From an uncultured Lachnospiraceae bacterium (GTDB lineage: Bacteria; Bacillota; Clostridia; Lachnospirales; Lachnospiraceae), in NCBI GenBank assembly GCA_910588955.1, contig CAJURQ010000014.1, positions 1 to 64,000 on the forward strand: a stretch of 64,000 bases of DNA, read 5' to 3'. The translations under genes were made by a program, and so were the position numbers. The stretch's first letter is position 1; each line of letters opens with the position of its first letter. The notes beneath the pieces are model-generated. The model made no database searches and was not told where the DNA came from. It worked only from the letters and a program-made list of their open reading frames with translations. This document shows, piece after piece, positions 7,044 to 16,504 of the stretch.

Positions 7044-7946
7044 ATGAAAAAAATTTTGATTACCGGCGGCACCACGTTTGTCAGCAAGTACGCGGCGGCG
7101 TATTTCGTGCAGAGGGGATATGAGGTTTATGTGCTCAACAGAAATACGAAGCCGCAGGTGGACGGCGTCAGACTGATCGAGGGAGACAGGCACTGTCTCG
7201 GGGATGCGTTGAAGCGGTTTTCCTTCGACAGCGTGGTTGACATAACTTCTTATGACGCGCGGGACATCACAGACCTGTGCGATGCGCTCGGCTCCTTTGG
7301 GCAGTACATTATGATCAGTTCAGGCGCGGTGTATCCGGAGGACGCAGAGAAGCCGTTCCGGGAAGAATCGCCAAGGGCAGTCAATCGGTTTTGGGGAAAG
7401 TACGGGGCGGACAAAATGGAGGCGGAGACAGAGCTGCTAAAAAGAGTCCCGGATGCGTATCTCTTAAGACCGCCATACCTTTACGGACCGATGAACAATG
7501 TATATAGAGAGGCGTTTGTGTTTGACTGCGCGAAGGCGGATCGAAAGTTCTATCTGCCGGGAGACGGCGGGCAGCGGCTGCAGTTCTTTCATGTGAGGGA
7601 CCTGTGCGGCGTTATGGAAGTGATCATGGAGACAAAACCCGCCGCCCATATTTTGAATGTGGGAAATTCAGTGACTGTATCAGTCAAAGAATGGGTCACC
7701 ATGTGCTACGCCTGCTTCGGCAAAGAACCTTCCTTTGTGAATGTTTCTAAAGAGATCGAGCAGAGAAACTATTTCAGCTTTTATGACTATGACTATGTGC
7801 TGGATGTGCAGAAAATGCAGGCTGTCTATCCGAATACCATCCCGTTTGAAGAGGGGTTAAAGGAATCCGCAAAATGGTATCAGACAAATGAAGAAGCGGT
7901 CAATAAAAAGGCTTATTTTGCGTATATTGACGAAAATTTGACGTGA
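7044..7946 (+). CDS. NAD-dependent epimerase/dehydratase family protein
   Basis: A 300-residue Rossmann protein starting MKKILITGGTTFVSKYAA, with the extended-SDR nucleotide-binding glycines near the N-terminus. ISSGAVYPE supplies the strand before the active site; the usual YxxxK appears as YGADK. RPPYLYGP and HVRDLC are typical of sugar-nucleotide epimerases. The ATG at 7044 is preferred since GGGGACAGG lies just upstream and the added 70 residues from an earlier start carry no SDR features. Substrate unknown. It is monocistronic between divergent mntP and the fusion enzyme. Confidence 0.8.
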   Translation: MKKILITGGTTFVSKYAAAYFVQRGYEVYVLNRNTKPQVDGVRLIEGDRHCLGDALKRFSFDSVVDITSYDARDITDLCDALGSFGQYIMISSGAVYPEDAEKPFREESPRAVNRFWGKYGADKMEAETELLKRVPDAYLLRPPYLYGPMNNVYREAFVFDCAKADRKFYLPGDGGQRLQFFHVRDLCGVMEVIMETKPAAHILNVGNSVTVSVKEWVTMCYACFGKEPSFVNVSKEIEQRNYFSFYDYDYVLDVQKMQAVYPNTIPFEEGLKESAKWYQTNEEAVNKKAYFAYIDENLT

Positions 7947-8089
7947 CGAATGCGCGGCGGTGCGAAGTTGCTTTTTGCCTGTTTTTATGGCATGATGAAG
8001 AGCAGAGAATTTCGATTTTTATTATAATTTATGACGTTGTTTTTTGGAGAACATGAGGTCGGTTCTTATCAGAAAGAAGGAGGTATGCT

Positions 8090-10675
8090 ATGAGATTACT
8101 TGTGATTGGCGGCGTGGCGGCGGGGACGAAAGCCGCGGCAAAATTCAAGAGGGTAAACCCGGAGGCGGAGGTGACCATTGTCACAAAAGGCAAGGACATT
8201 TCCTACGCGGGATGCGGGCTTCCCTATTATGTGGGCGGGGCGATCCCGGAGAAGGAGCAGCTGATTGTCAATACGCCGGAGAAATACAGTTCTCTCACCG
8301 GCGCCATGGTTTATCCCCAGCGGGAAGTGGTGTCGCTTGACACGGACGCAAAGAAGGCGGTGGCGAAGAATCTGCGCACGGGCGCGGAAGAGATTTATGA
8401 ATATGACGCATGTATCGTGGCGGTGGGGGCTTCCCCGGTGGTACCGCCTCTGCCGGGCTTAAATCTGCCGGGCGTTTTCGTGATGCGCACGCCGGACGAC
8501 GCGATTGAAACGAGGGATTACATAGCGGGTGACGACGTGAAGCGCGCCGTGGTAGTGGGCGGCGGTTTCATCGGACTGGAAGTGGCGGAGAATCTGCTGG
8601 AAAAAGGGCTTTCGGTGACGCTGATTGATATGGCGCCCCAGATTATGCCGGGATTCGACGGGGAGATGGCGGACTACGCGGTGCGGCATCTTGCGAAGAA
8701 AGGCATCAAAGTGATGACGTCTACGAAGCTGGAAGGCGTGTCTGGGGACGTGAGAGCGGAAGGGGTGCAGACAGACAAGGGGCTGCTTCCTGCGGACGTG
8801 GTGATTCTCTCCATTGGCATCCGCCCGAACACGGGCTTTTTGCAGGATACCGGGATAGAGATGTTTAAGGGAACGATTCTTGTGGACGACAGGATGGCGA
8901 CGAACGTGGCGGATGTCTATGCGGCGGGCGACTGCGCCATGGTGAAGAATCGTCTCACAGGGGAGAGACAGTGGTCGCCTATGGGTTCCTCCGCCAACAT
9001 GGAGGGACGCACCCTCGCGCTGGCGCTGGGCGGCAGGGATGTGGCGTATCCGGGCGTTCTGGGGACGGGCGTGGTCAAGCTCCCGGGGCTTTCGGGCGGC
9101 AGGACCGGGCTGTCCGAGGAGCAGGCGAAAGCGGCTGGGTACGAGCCGGTCTGCGTGCTGGCGGTGACGGACGACAAGGCGCACTACTATCCCGACAGTG
9201 CATGGTTTGCGATCAAGCTGGTGGCGGATAAAGCGACGCACAAGCTGCTTGGCGTGCAGGTACTGGGACCGGGCGCGGTGGATAAGGTGACGGATATCGG
9301 TGTGATGGCTGTGACTTTTGGCGCCACGCTTGAGCAGATGACCTGTCTGGATCTGTCATACGCGCCGCCTTTCTCCACGGAGATCCATCCCTTCGTGCAG
9401 GCGGTACATATGCTGTTGAATAAGATAACGGGCGATATGGAAAGCTTTACCCCTGCGGAATATCTGGCGGGAGCAGCCGAAGGCTACCGCGTGATCGACG
9501 TAAATCCCGCAGGACCGACGATTGCGGGGGCGACTTACGTGGATCTGCTCAAGGTAAAGGGCGAGGTGCCGGGACTTTCCAAGGACGAGAAGCTTCTGCT
9601 TGTCTGCGCCAAGGGCAAGCGGGCATATCTTCTGCAGAACAGGCTGAAACGCTACGGCTACACGAACACGAAGGTGCTGGAGGGCTCCTCCTTCTTCAAC
9701 GTGGTGAAAGTGGACAGCAAGCCTGGCGTGGTGACGGTGCCGGCGGAGGAGATTACCCGGGTGAAGGCGCTTGGCTGTCTGCACAATAAGGGGACAGACA
9801 ATTTTAACGTCCGTGTGATCACGAGAAACGGCAAGATTACCACGGCGGAGCACAAAAAGATCGCGGAGGCGGCGGAGCGGTTCGGAAGCGGCGACGTGGT
9901 TATGACGACGCGCCTGACCATGGAGATCGTGGGCGTGCCCTTTGACCAGATCGAGAACATCCGTGCCTTTCTGGCGGAGGAAGGTCTGGAGACTGGCGGA
10001 ACCGGCTCCAAGGTGCGCCCGGTTGTGGCTTGCAAGGGAACGACCTGTCAGTATGGGCTGTTAGACTCCTACGCTTTATCCGACAAGATACACGAGCGGT
10101 TCTTCCACGGCTATGCGTCCGTGAAGCTGCCGCACAAGTTTAAGATCGCGGTGGGCGGCTGCCCGAACAACTGCGTAAAGCCAGATCTGAACGACTTTGG
10201 CATCGTGGGACAGCGGGTGCCGGCGATTGATCTGGAGAAGTGCCGGGGCTGTAAGATCTGTCAGGTTTCACTGGCGTGCCCGGTGGAGGCGTCGCAGGTG
10301 GTGGACGGCAAGCTGGTGATCGATCCCGACAAATGCAACAACTGCGGGCGCTGTGTGGGCAAATGTCCCTTCAAGGCGTCGGAGGAGAGCGCGTACGGCT
10401 ACCGCGTCTATATCGGCGGACGCTGGGGCAAGAGAGTGGCGCACGGGCAGAAGCTGGATAAGATATTCCTCGATGAGGAGGAAGTGCTTTCCGTTCTGGA
10501 AAAGGCGATTCTGTTGTTCCGCGAACAGGGCAATACGGGAGAGCGGTTTGCGGATACGATAAGCAGGCTTGGCTTTGAGAACGTGCAGGCTCAGCTCATG
10601 GCGGATGATTTGCTTTCGAGGAAGGAAGAGATTCTCGGGGCGAAGATGCATCTGCATGGCGGTGCCACCTGCTAA
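8090..10675 (+). CDS. Fusion enzyme: CoA-disulfide-reductase-like flavoprotein, rhodanese, siroheme sulfite/nitrite reductase-like and ferredoxin domains
   Basis: An 861-residue cytosolic protein. Residues 1-445 are a CoA-disulfide-reductase/NADH-oxidase-like flavoprotein: an FAD site, a redox Cys42 in AGCGLPYY, an NAD site VVVGGGFIGLEVAE, and the FAD-closing AAGDCA. Residues about 455-550 form a rhodanese-like domain with Cys506 in VCAKGKR. Residues about 570-700 resemble a sulfite/nitrite reductase ferredoxin half and its siroheme-[4Fe-4S] site: Cys648 and Cys653 (CKGTTC), Cys691 and Cys695 (GGCPNNC). Residues 715-765 are a two-cluster ferredoxin; its first motif is CxxCxxCx5CP, its second standard. 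NAD(P)H electrons could pass through flavin and clusters to a siroheme-bound substrate. It lies 14 bases before hemA of the siroheme-producing cluster. Substrate unproven. Confidence 0.8.
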   Translation: MRLLVIGGVAAGTKAAAKFKRVNPEAEVTIVTKGKDISYAGCGLPYYVGGAIPEKEQLIVNTPEKYSSLTGAMVYPQREVVSLDTDAKKAVAKNLRTGAEEIYEYDACIVAVGASPVVPPLPGLNLPGVFVMRTPDDAIETRDYIAGDDVKRAVVVGGGFIGLEVAENLLEKGLSVTLIDMAPQIMPGFDGEMADYAVRHLAKKGIKVMTSTKLEGVSGDVRAEGVQTDKGLLPADVVILSIGIRPNTGFLQDTGIEMFKGTILVDDRMATNVADVYAAGDCAMVKNRLTGERQWSPMGSSANMEGRTLALALGGRDVAYPGVLGTGVVKLPGLSGGRTGLSEEQAKAAGYEPVCVLAVTDDKAHYYPDSAWFAIKLVADKATHKLLGVQVLGPGAVDKVTDIGVMAVTFGATLEQMTCLDLSYAPPFSTEIHPFVQAVHMLLNKITGDMESFTPAEYLAGAAEGYRVIDVNPAGPTIAGATYVDLLKVKGEVPGLSKDEKLLLVCAKGKRAYLLQNRLKRYGYTNTKVLEGSSFFNVVKVDSKPGVVTVPAEEITRVKALGCLHNKGTDNFNVRVITRNGKITTAEHKKIAEAAERFGSGDVVMTTRLTMEIVGVPFDQIENIRAFLAEEGLETGGTGSKVRPVVACKGTTCQYGLLDSYALSDKIHERFFHGYASVKLPHKFKIAVGGCPNNCVKPDLNDFGIVGQRVPAIDLEKCRGCKICQVSLACPVEASQVVDGKLVIDPDKCNNCGRCVGKCPFKASEESAYGYRVYIGGRWGKRVAHGQKLDKIFLDEEEVLSVLEKAILLFREQGNTGERFADTISRLGFENVQAQLMADDLLSRKEEILGAKMHLHGGATC

Positions 10676-10689
10676 TAAGGTGAGAAAAG

Positions 10690-11811
10690 ATGGAGTGTAT
10701 CAGTATCAGTCATAAGACGGCGGCGTCGGCAGCGCGAGAAAAGTTTTATATCCCGAAAGAGAAGACAGGCGATTTCCTGCAAAAAATCCGGGCGGTTACG
10801 GGGGCGGAACAGTGTGTGCTGCTCTCCACCTGCAACCGCACGGAAATTTATGTGGAAGGGGAGGGAAACCGCTTCTGTGAACTCGAGAAAGCGCTTGGGA
10901 TGTTTTCGGGAAACGAGGTGGAGCAGATCAGAAACCTTGCCAGAAGATATCAGGGGAAAAGGGCGCTGTACCATCTTTTCCGCGTGGTTTGCGGCATGGA
11001 ATCCATGGTGCTCGGGGAGGATGAGATTCTCGGGCAGACGCGGGACGCCTATCTGTCCGCAAAGGAGGCGGGGTATACAGGGTATGAGCTGAACAGCGCC
11101 TTTCAGGCGGCGCTCGCCTGTGCCAAGCGGGTGAAGACAGAGACGATGATATCTAAGACGGCGGTCTCCGTAGCGACTCTGGCAGTCAATGAAGTGGCGC
11201 ATCTGTCGATACCACATAAAACGGTGCTTCTGATGGGCGGCAGTGGGCAGATGGGCAGCATTATTTTAAAGAATCTGCTCAGTCAGAAAAATGTCCGCAT
11301 CATCGCTACGGTGCGGTCGCACAAAGGCATCTGCCAAAGCGGCGGTGACCAGGTGGAACATGTGGATTATCAGAACCGCTACGCCGCACTGGAGGAGGCG
11401 GACGCTATTATTTCGGCAACCGCAAGCCCCCACTATACGCTGACGGCGGGGCGGGTCAGGGAGGCAATGCAGTCCCCGAAGGAACGGCTCTTCCTCGACA
11501 TATCCATGCCGCCGGATCTGGATGCGGAGATCGGGAAACTGGCGCATTGCCGTCTCGTGGCATTGGACGATATCAAAAAGCTGGCGGAGGAGAACAACAG
11601 GCGCAAGCAGCATGCCTTTGCGGACGCGGAGGAGATTCTGGAGGAAGAACTGGAAAAGCTGTGCAAAGCGCTGGCATTCCACCGGTTTACCGAGACGGAT
11701 GCGCACTGGAAGGAGCGGTATGCGGACTGTCCGGCGGAGAAGCTGCTCTATCTGCTGCGGGACGGGCTGGACAGCGGCTCCTTTGAGAAGGTGCTGACGG
11801 TATTGAAGTAA
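10690..11811 (+). CDS. hemA: Glutamyl-tRNA reductase
   Basis: A 373-residue protein carrying the signature STCNRTEIY, whose Cys48 forms the thioester with the glutamyl group, and GEDEILGQ, conserved in all glutamyl-tRNA reductases. A Rossmann NADPH site follows (VLLMGGSGQMGS), then a C-terminal dimerisation helix region. It makes glutamate-1-semialdehyde, the first committed step of C5-pathway tetrapyrrole synthesis. It is slightly shorter than the usual 400-450 residues. The gene begins 14 bases after the fusion enzyme and ends 14 bases before the precorrin-2 dehydrogenase gene, so it is operonic. Confidence 0.93.
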   Translation: MECISISHKTAASAAREKFYIPKEKTGDFLQKIRAVTGAEQCVLLSTCNRTEIYVEGEGNRFCELEKALGMFSGNEVEQIRNLARRYQGKRALYHLFRVVCGMESMVLGEDEILGQTRDAYLSAKEAGYTGYELNSAFQAALACAKRVKTETMISKTAVSVATLAVNEVAHLSIPHKTVLLMGGSGQMGSIILKNLLSQKNVRIIATVRSHKGICQSGGDQVEHVDYQNRYAALEEADAIISATASPHYTLTAGRVREAMQSPKERLFLDISMPPDLDAEIGKLAHCRLVALDDIKKLAEENNRRKQHAFADAEEILEEELEKLCKALAFHRFTETDAHWKERYADCPAEKLLYLLRDGLDSGSFEKVLTVLK

Positions 11812-11825
11812 GAGGGAGCGTACAC

Positions 11826-12485
11826 ATGGGATATTTCCCTTTTTTCGTGGAATTGGAAGGAAAAAAGGGCGTGATCGTGGGCGGCGGGACGGTGGCGGCG
11901 AGAAAAGTGGAGAAGCTGCTCGCATTCGGACCGGATCTGACGGTGATTGCGCCGGACATAGAGGCGTGTGTGAAGACGCCGGGGGAGCTGCTGCAAAAGG
12001 ACGCGGCGGGCTCCCTTCGCTTTGAGGAACGCACTTTTCGGATGGAGGATCTGGAAGGGGCGGATTTTGTGATTGCCGCCACGGACGACGCGGCGCTGAA
12101 CGGAGAGATTGCGGATTACTGCAAAGTGCGGCGGATTCCGGTCAACGTGGCGGACGACAGGGAGAAATGCACTTTTTTCTTTCCCGCACTCGTGAAGGAC
12201 GGACCGCTCACCGTGGGGATCTCCACAGACGGGAAAAGCCCGTTTGCGGCGTCGTGGGTGAGGCGGGAAATTGCTGGGATGCTGCCGGAGTCAATCGGAG
12301 AAGCGATTGACTTACTAGGTCAAATACGTCCTGTGGTGATGGAGCTGGAAGAGGAGGAAAGCGCCAGAAAGAAACTGTTTGAGCGGCTGTTTTTCCACTG
12401 TATGGAATGTTTGGACAAGGGATATGAGATAACGGCGGAGGAATTAACCAAGTTGGTCAATGTGGGGACGGAAGCGGAGAAATGA
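11826..12485 (+). CDS. Precorrin-2 dehydrogenase / sirohydrochlorin ferrochelatase-like protein
   Basis: A 219-residue protein matching the N-terminal half of CysG and Met8p: FFVELEGKKGVIVGGGTVAARKVEKLL is the NAD-binding start, with FVIAATDD and VNVADDREKCTFFFPA as further family motifs. It oxidises precorrin-2 to sirohydrochlorin and may insert iron. In this cluster it is the branch enzyme towards siroheme, which the upstream fusion enzyme appears to need. In some Clostridia related proteins are fused to glutamyl-tRNA reductase; here the two are adjacent but separate. Confidence 0.87.
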   Translation: MGYFPFFVELEGKKGVIVGGGTVAARKVEKLLAFGPDLTVIAPDIEACVKTPGELLQKDAAGSLRFEERTFRMEDLEGADFVIAATDDAALNGEIADYCKVRRIPVNVADDREKCTFFFPALVKDGPLTVGISTDGKSPFAASWVRREIAGMLPESIGEAIDLLGQIRPVVMELEEEESARKKLFERLFFHCMECLDKGYEITAEELTKLVNVGTEAEK

Positions 12486-12591
12486 GTGAGCGGTACGAGA
12501 AATGAGTCAGGCGGCAGTTTCCAAACGGGAACGGGGATGGCGCGCCTGATTTGCGGCAAGTAATAAAGTCTGAGGAAGGAATGCCGGATAC

Positions 12592-13602
12592 ATGAATAAA
12601 GTCAGAATTGGCACGAGGGGGAGCAAACTGGCTCTGCGGCAGGCGGCGCTCGTGCAGGAAGCCCTGTCATGTGCCTGCGGCGATATAGTGACTGAACTGG
12701 TCATTTTGCGCACAAGGGGGGATCAGATACAGGACAGCCCCCTTTCGGAACTTGGCGACAAGGGTGTTTTTGCTTCGGAACTGGAGCAGGCGCTGCTCGC
12801 CGGACAGATTGATCTGGCGGTGCATTCCGCGAAGGACCTGCCGATGAGACTGGCGGACGGGCTGACGACTGCCGCGGTTCTGCCGAGGGCGGATGTGCGG
12901 GATGTGCTTGTGGTGCCGAAGGGCGGCAGAGTGCCGGTTATGCGGCGAGATGCTTGTGGCTCGGGGGACGGCGGTCACATATTCCGCCTTGGCACCGGCA
13001 GCAGGCGGCGGCAGTTCCTCGCGGGAAAAGTCTGGGAGAACGTGGTCTGTGAGGAGATCCGCGGCAACGTGGACACCAGACTTAAAAAGCTGCGGGAGGG
13101 CAGTTACGACGGCATTATTCTGGCGAAGGCGGGCTTGGACCGGCTGGGAATTGTTTTTGACGAGGAAGAGGCGTTTGATTTTTATCCGCTCGCCCCGGAG
13201 GTGTTTCTGCCGGCGGCGTGTCAGGGCATCCTTGCGGTGGAGGCGGTGGAAGGCTCTGCGGCGGCTGGGCTTTGCAAAGGGATTTCGGATGCGGAGACAG
13301 CGCTTTGTTATGCGGCGGAGCGGGAGGCGCTGGCGCAGATGTCGGCTGACTGCAGCGAGACCGCGGCGGCATGGTGCAGGATTCTGAGAGAGGAAGAGAG
13401 CCGGAATGGGGTTTCGGCGGAAACGCCATATGGGGCGGACAGACTGGTTCTGGATGTGATGTACGCGGACAGACGGGTCAGGATGACTGGACTGGTCAGT
13501 GAGGCGGAAGGCATACGGCTGGCGCGGTGTGCGGCGCAGAAAGTGAAATGCCGACAGGAAAAAGCGGCGTGTGGTGCAACTGATAATGGAACAGAGAAAT
13601 AA
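12592..13602 (+). CDS. hemC: Hydroxymethylbilane synthase (porphobilinogen deaminase)
   Basis: A 336-residue protein with family motifs in order: GTRGSKLALRQA, LRTRGD, HSAKDLP (catalytic aspartate), an RRRQ stretch that binds the propionates, RGNVDTRL, and QGILAVE. It joins four porphobilinogens into preuroporphyrinogen. The dipyrromethane cofactor cysteine is most likely Cys254, in SADCSETAAAW rather than the usual GGCxxP. A short Gly-rich insertion (DACGSGDGGH) lies before the RRRQ motif. These are divergences, but the essential residues are retained. Position in the hem cluster supports the call. Confidence 0.9.
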   Translation: MNKVRIGTRGSKLALRQAALVQEALSCACGDIVTELVILRTRGDQIQDSPLSELGDKGVFASELEQALLAGQIDLAVHSAKDLPMRLADGLTTAAVLPRADVRDVLVVPKGGRVPVMRRDACGSGDGGHIFRLGTGSRRRQFLAGKVWENVVCEEIRGNVDTRLKKLREGSYDGIILAKAGLDRLGIVFDEEEAFDFYPLAPEVFLPAACQGILAVEAVEGSAAAGLCKGISDAETALCYAAEREALAQMSADCSETAAAWCRILREEESRNGVSAETPYGADRLVLDVMYADRRVRMTGLVSEAEGIRLARCAAQKVKCRQEKAACGATDNGTEK

Positions 13603-13675
13603 AAAGCGGGTGTGCAGATTGAGAAGGCAGCGTAAATCAGCAGACCGGCTGTGGGATTAGGGAGAACGGGGAACC

Positions 13676-15334
13676 TTGAGCGAGGGAAAAGTATATCTGG
13701 CGGGCGGCGGCTGCGGCGACGCGGAACTTCTGACGCTGCGGGCGTTAAAGGCTCTGCAGGAATGTGACACGGTGGTCTATGACAGTTTGGTGTCAGAGGA
13801 GCTGTTACAGTGGACGCGGACGGACTGCGAAAAAATATATGTGGGAAAGCGGTATGGCTGTCACAGCAGGGGACAGCTTGAAATCAACGCTCTTCTCATA
13901 AAGAAAGCGCGGGAAGGAAAAACGGTGGTGCGCTTGAAGGGCGGCGACCCCTATGTGTTTGGCAGAGGCGGGGAAGAATTTATGGCGCTGCGTGACGCGG
14001 GCATCCGCTGTGAGGTGATACCCGGCATTACGTCGGCGATAGCGGTTCCTGCGGCGGCAGGGATTCCGGTGACACACAGGGGGCTTTCGGACAGCGTGAC
14101 GGTGGTGACGGGAACGGCGGCAAAGACAGGCGGCGGAGAGGAATTGCAGCTGGATTTTCACACGCTGGCACAGCTTAAGGGAACGCTTGTGATCCTGATG
14201 GGGATGCATCATCTGGCGGAGATTGTGGTTGGACTGCTGGCGGCGGGCAAGGACAGGCTTACGCCCTGCGCTGTTATTATGGAAGGAACGACGGAGAGAC
14301 AGAAAGTGGTGAGGGCGCCGCTTTTTGAACTCGTTGCCAGGACAGCGAAGCAGGAAATTGTCTCCCCGGCGGTGATTGTGGTCGGTGCGGTGGCGAAGCT
14401 TTCCCTGAGGGCGGGCGGTGAGAACGACGCGGAGACAGAGAGAAACGCATGGGAAAGTACGATAGAGGAATGCGCAGGGAGTGTAGCGCATATTGTACCT
14501 CCTCTGGAAGGAGTCACCGTCGGCGTGACCGGGACGGCACATTTTGCGGGCAGGATGTCATCCCTGCTCCGGGAAAAGGGCGCCGAACCGTGGGATATGA
14601 GCTTTATGGAGATTGAGCCAAACGAAGAACCCTTGCTGGATTTTTCGGATTATGGCTGGCTTGTCTTTACCAGCCCCAACGGGGTGCGGGTCTTTCTGGA
14701 AAGGATGCGGCGGGAGCGGCGCGACCTGCGCACGCTGTCTGATAAGAAAATTGCGGTGATTGGTCCGGGAACGGCGGAAGCCTTTGAGGAAGCCGGAATC
14801 TATGCGGACTATATGCCGCCGGTTTATGATTCCTTGCATTTGGCGGAAGGGCTGGCACACATCATTTTGGACGGGCAGGACCGGACGAAAGGTCCGGGTG
14901 GCGAGGGAAGTTGCCAAAAGGCAGGTGGACAAGGGGGACAGTGCCCGGTGCTGCTCCTGCGGGCAAAGCAGGGAAGCGACGTGCTGCCGCAGACTTTCCG
15001 TGAGCGTGGAATCCCTAATGAGGAGCATCCTCTTTATGAGTTGGGGGTGCAGGAGGAAAAGCGGGACGCGGTGCTCACAAGGGAGCCGGATTACCTTGTG
15101 TTTGGCTCCGCCATGGGCGCGAAGGCTTATTTTGAGGAAATGGAGAGGAGAGGCTCGCGGAACTCGAAGAGCCGCTATGTGTGCATCGGGGAACAGTGCG
15201 CAAAGGAAGTGCAAAAGTATGCGGCACAGCCGCCTCTGATTGCGGAGAAAGCGGATGTGGGCGCCATTGTTGATTGTCTTTGTAGTAGTGTGAGAAGTAC
15301 TTCTAAAACTCAGCAGCAGAGGCTGCTTCGTTAA
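13676..15334 (+). CDS. cobA-hemD: Uroporphyrinogen-III C-methyltransferase / uroporphyrinogen-III synthase fusion
   Basis: A 552-residue two-domain protein. Residues 1-245 are an SAM uroporphyrinogen-III methyltransferase: VYLAGGGCGDAELLTLRAL, VVYDSLVS, VRLKGGDPYVFGRGGEE and GVIPGITSA-like EVIPGITSAIAVPA. Residues about 280-535 are a HemD-type synthase (TVGVTGTAHFAGRMSSLLR, WLVFTSPNGVRVF, KIAVIGPGTAEAFEEAG). The fusion links ring closure directly to methylation, giving precorrin-2. The start is TTG at 13676, behind GGAGAACGGGG. The last codons (SVRSTSKTQQQRLLR) are translated from the structured repeat that begins at 15288, so the natural C-terminus has been extended by a repeat insertion. 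Confidence 0.92.
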   Translation: MSEGKVYLAGGGCGDAELLTLRALKALQECDTVVYDSLVSEELLQWTRTDCEKIYVGKRYGCHSRGQLEINALLIKKAREGKTVVRLKGGDPYVFGRGGEEFMALRDAGIRCEVIPGITSAIAVPAAAGIPVTHRGLSDSVTVVTGTAAKTGGGEELQLDFHTLAQLKGTLVILMGMHHLAEIVVGLLAAGKDRLTPCAVIMEGTTERQKVVRAPLFELVARTAKQEIVSPAVIVVGAVAKLSLRAGGENDAETERNAWESTIEECAGSVAHIVPPLEGVTVGVTGTAHFAGRMSSLLREKGAEPWDMSFMEIEPNEEPLLDFSDYGWLVFTSPNGVRVFLERMRRERRDLRTLSDKKIAVIGPGTAEAFEEAGIYADYMPPVYDSLHLAEGLAHIILDGQDRTKGPGGEGSCQKAGGQGGQCPVLLLRAKQGSDVLPQTFRERGIPNEEHPLYELGVQEEKRDAVLTREPDYLVFGSAMGAKAYFEEMERRGSRNSKSRYVCIGEQCAKEVQKYAAQPPLIAEKADVGAIVDCLCSSVRSTSKTQQQRLLR

Positions 15335-15530
15335 GAAGTACTAAGTCTCACACAGGAGAATGCCTAAAATACGGCATTCTCCGCATTGATTTGAGTCACA
15401 GCAGAGGCTGCTTCGTTAAGAAGTACTAAGTCTCACACAGGAGAATGCCTAAAATAACGGCATTCTCCGCATTGATTTGAGTCACAGCAGAGGGTGACTC
15501 GTTAAGAAGTATTAAGTTTACCGTAGTAGA
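15288..15530 (+). repeat. Structured intergenic repeat with tandem 85-bp units
   Basis: An outer stem pairs GTGTGAGA-AGTACTTCT (15288-15304) with AGAAGTACT-aag-TCTCACAC (15334-15353), enclosing a small CAGCAGAGGCTGC hairpin. A second stem, GGAGAATGCC (15355-15364) with GGCATTCTCC (15373-15382), follows. The inner block is then repeated in tandem with starts at 15314, 15399 and 15485; the last copy is partial and diverged. A single related copy sits after hemB at 16499. Confidence 0.85.
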
Positions 15531-15544
15531 AAGGAAGAGAAACC

Positions 15545-16504
15545 ATGTACCGATTCAGAAGACTGAGAAGGGATGAGAGAATCCGCGCCCTGATGCAGGA
15601 GACGAGGCTGCACCCGAAGGATTTTATTTACCCACTATTTGTAATAGAAGGAGAAAAAATCAAAAATCCGGTGGATTCCATGCCGGGTGTTTTCCAGTAT
15701 TCCATTGACCGTCTGGATGAGATTTTAGACCGGGTGAAAGAGGCGCGCATCGGGGGTGTCATGCTTTTCGGCATCCCGGTTCATAAGGACCCGCAGGGGA
15801 GTCAGGCATACGCGCAGGACGGCGTCACCCAGAGGGCGGTCCGCCATATCAAGGAGAAGTACCCGGAAATCTATATCGTGGTGGATGTGTGTCTGTGTGA
15901 ATACACTTCCCATGGGCATTGCGGGATGGTGCGCGGGGAGGAGATTCTCAATGACGAGACGCTGCCGTATCTGGTGAAGATGGCGGTGAGTTTGGCGGAG
16001 ACGGGTGCGGATATGGTGGCGCCCTCGGATATGATGGACGGCAGGGTGGCGGCGATCCGGGAAGGGCTGGACCGCGCCGGGTTTACCCAGACGCCGGTTA
16101 TGGCTTACAGCGCGAAGTTTGCCTCCGCCTACTATGGACCTTTCCGGGACGCGGCGCAGTCGGCGCCGGGATTCGGGGACCGTAAAAGCTACCAGATGGA
16201 CTTTGCCAACGGGCAGGAGGCGCTGCGGGAAATCCGCGCGGACATAGAGGAGGGGGCGGACATTGTGATGGTAAAACCGGCGCTTTCCTATCTGGACGTC
16301 CTGAAGGAGGCGGCGCTTACGTTCGACATGCCCCTTGCGGTGTACAATGTGAGCGGGGAGTACGCCATGGTAAAGGCGGCGGCAGAGCGCGGGTGGATTG
16401 ACGAGAGAAGGATTGTGCTGGAGAATCTCACGGCGATGAAGCGAGCGGGCGCGAAGATCATCATTACCTATCATGCCTTGGAGGCGGTGAAATGGTTAGA
16501 GTGA
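15545..16504 (+). CDS. hemB: Porphobilinogen synthase (delta-aminolevulinate dehydratase)
   Basis: A 319-residue protein of standard length. The zinc-binding cysteines are Cys116, Cys118 and Cys126 in DVCLCEYTSHGHCG, marking the Zn-dependent type. Schiff-base lysines are Lys191 (AKFASAYYGPFRDA) and Lys244 (MVKPALSYLD). It condenses two aminolevulinates to porphobilinogen. The start is ATG behind GGAAGAG, after the repeat block. Its stop codon (16502-16504) lies inside the left arm of the next structured repeat. Confidence 0.96.
   Translation: MYRFRRLRRDERIRALMQETRLHPKDFIYPLFVIEGEKIKNPVDSMPGVFQYSIDRLDEILDRVKEARIGGVMLFGIPVHKDPQGSQAYAQDGVTQRAVRHIKEKYPEIYIVVDVCLCEYTSHGHCGMVRGEEILNDETLPYLVKMAVSLAETGADMVAPSDMMDGRVAAIREGLDRAGFTQTPVMAYSAKFASAYYGPFRDAAQSAPGFGDRKSYQMDFANGQEALREIRADIEEGADIVMVKPALSYLDVLKEAALTFDMPLAVYNVSGEYAMVKAAAERGWIDERRIVLENLTAMKRAGAKIIITYHALEAVKWLE

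Noticed and set aside
8459..9241. Minus-strand 260-codon frame opposite the fusion enzyme
   Set aside because: Arg/His-rich antisense shadow of a gene with strong motifs on the plus strand; typical of GC-rich third positions.
15288..15530. Possible CRISPR array in the 85-bp tandem units
   Set aside because: Whole units are near-identical, including would-be spacers, so this is a tandem duplication of a structured element.
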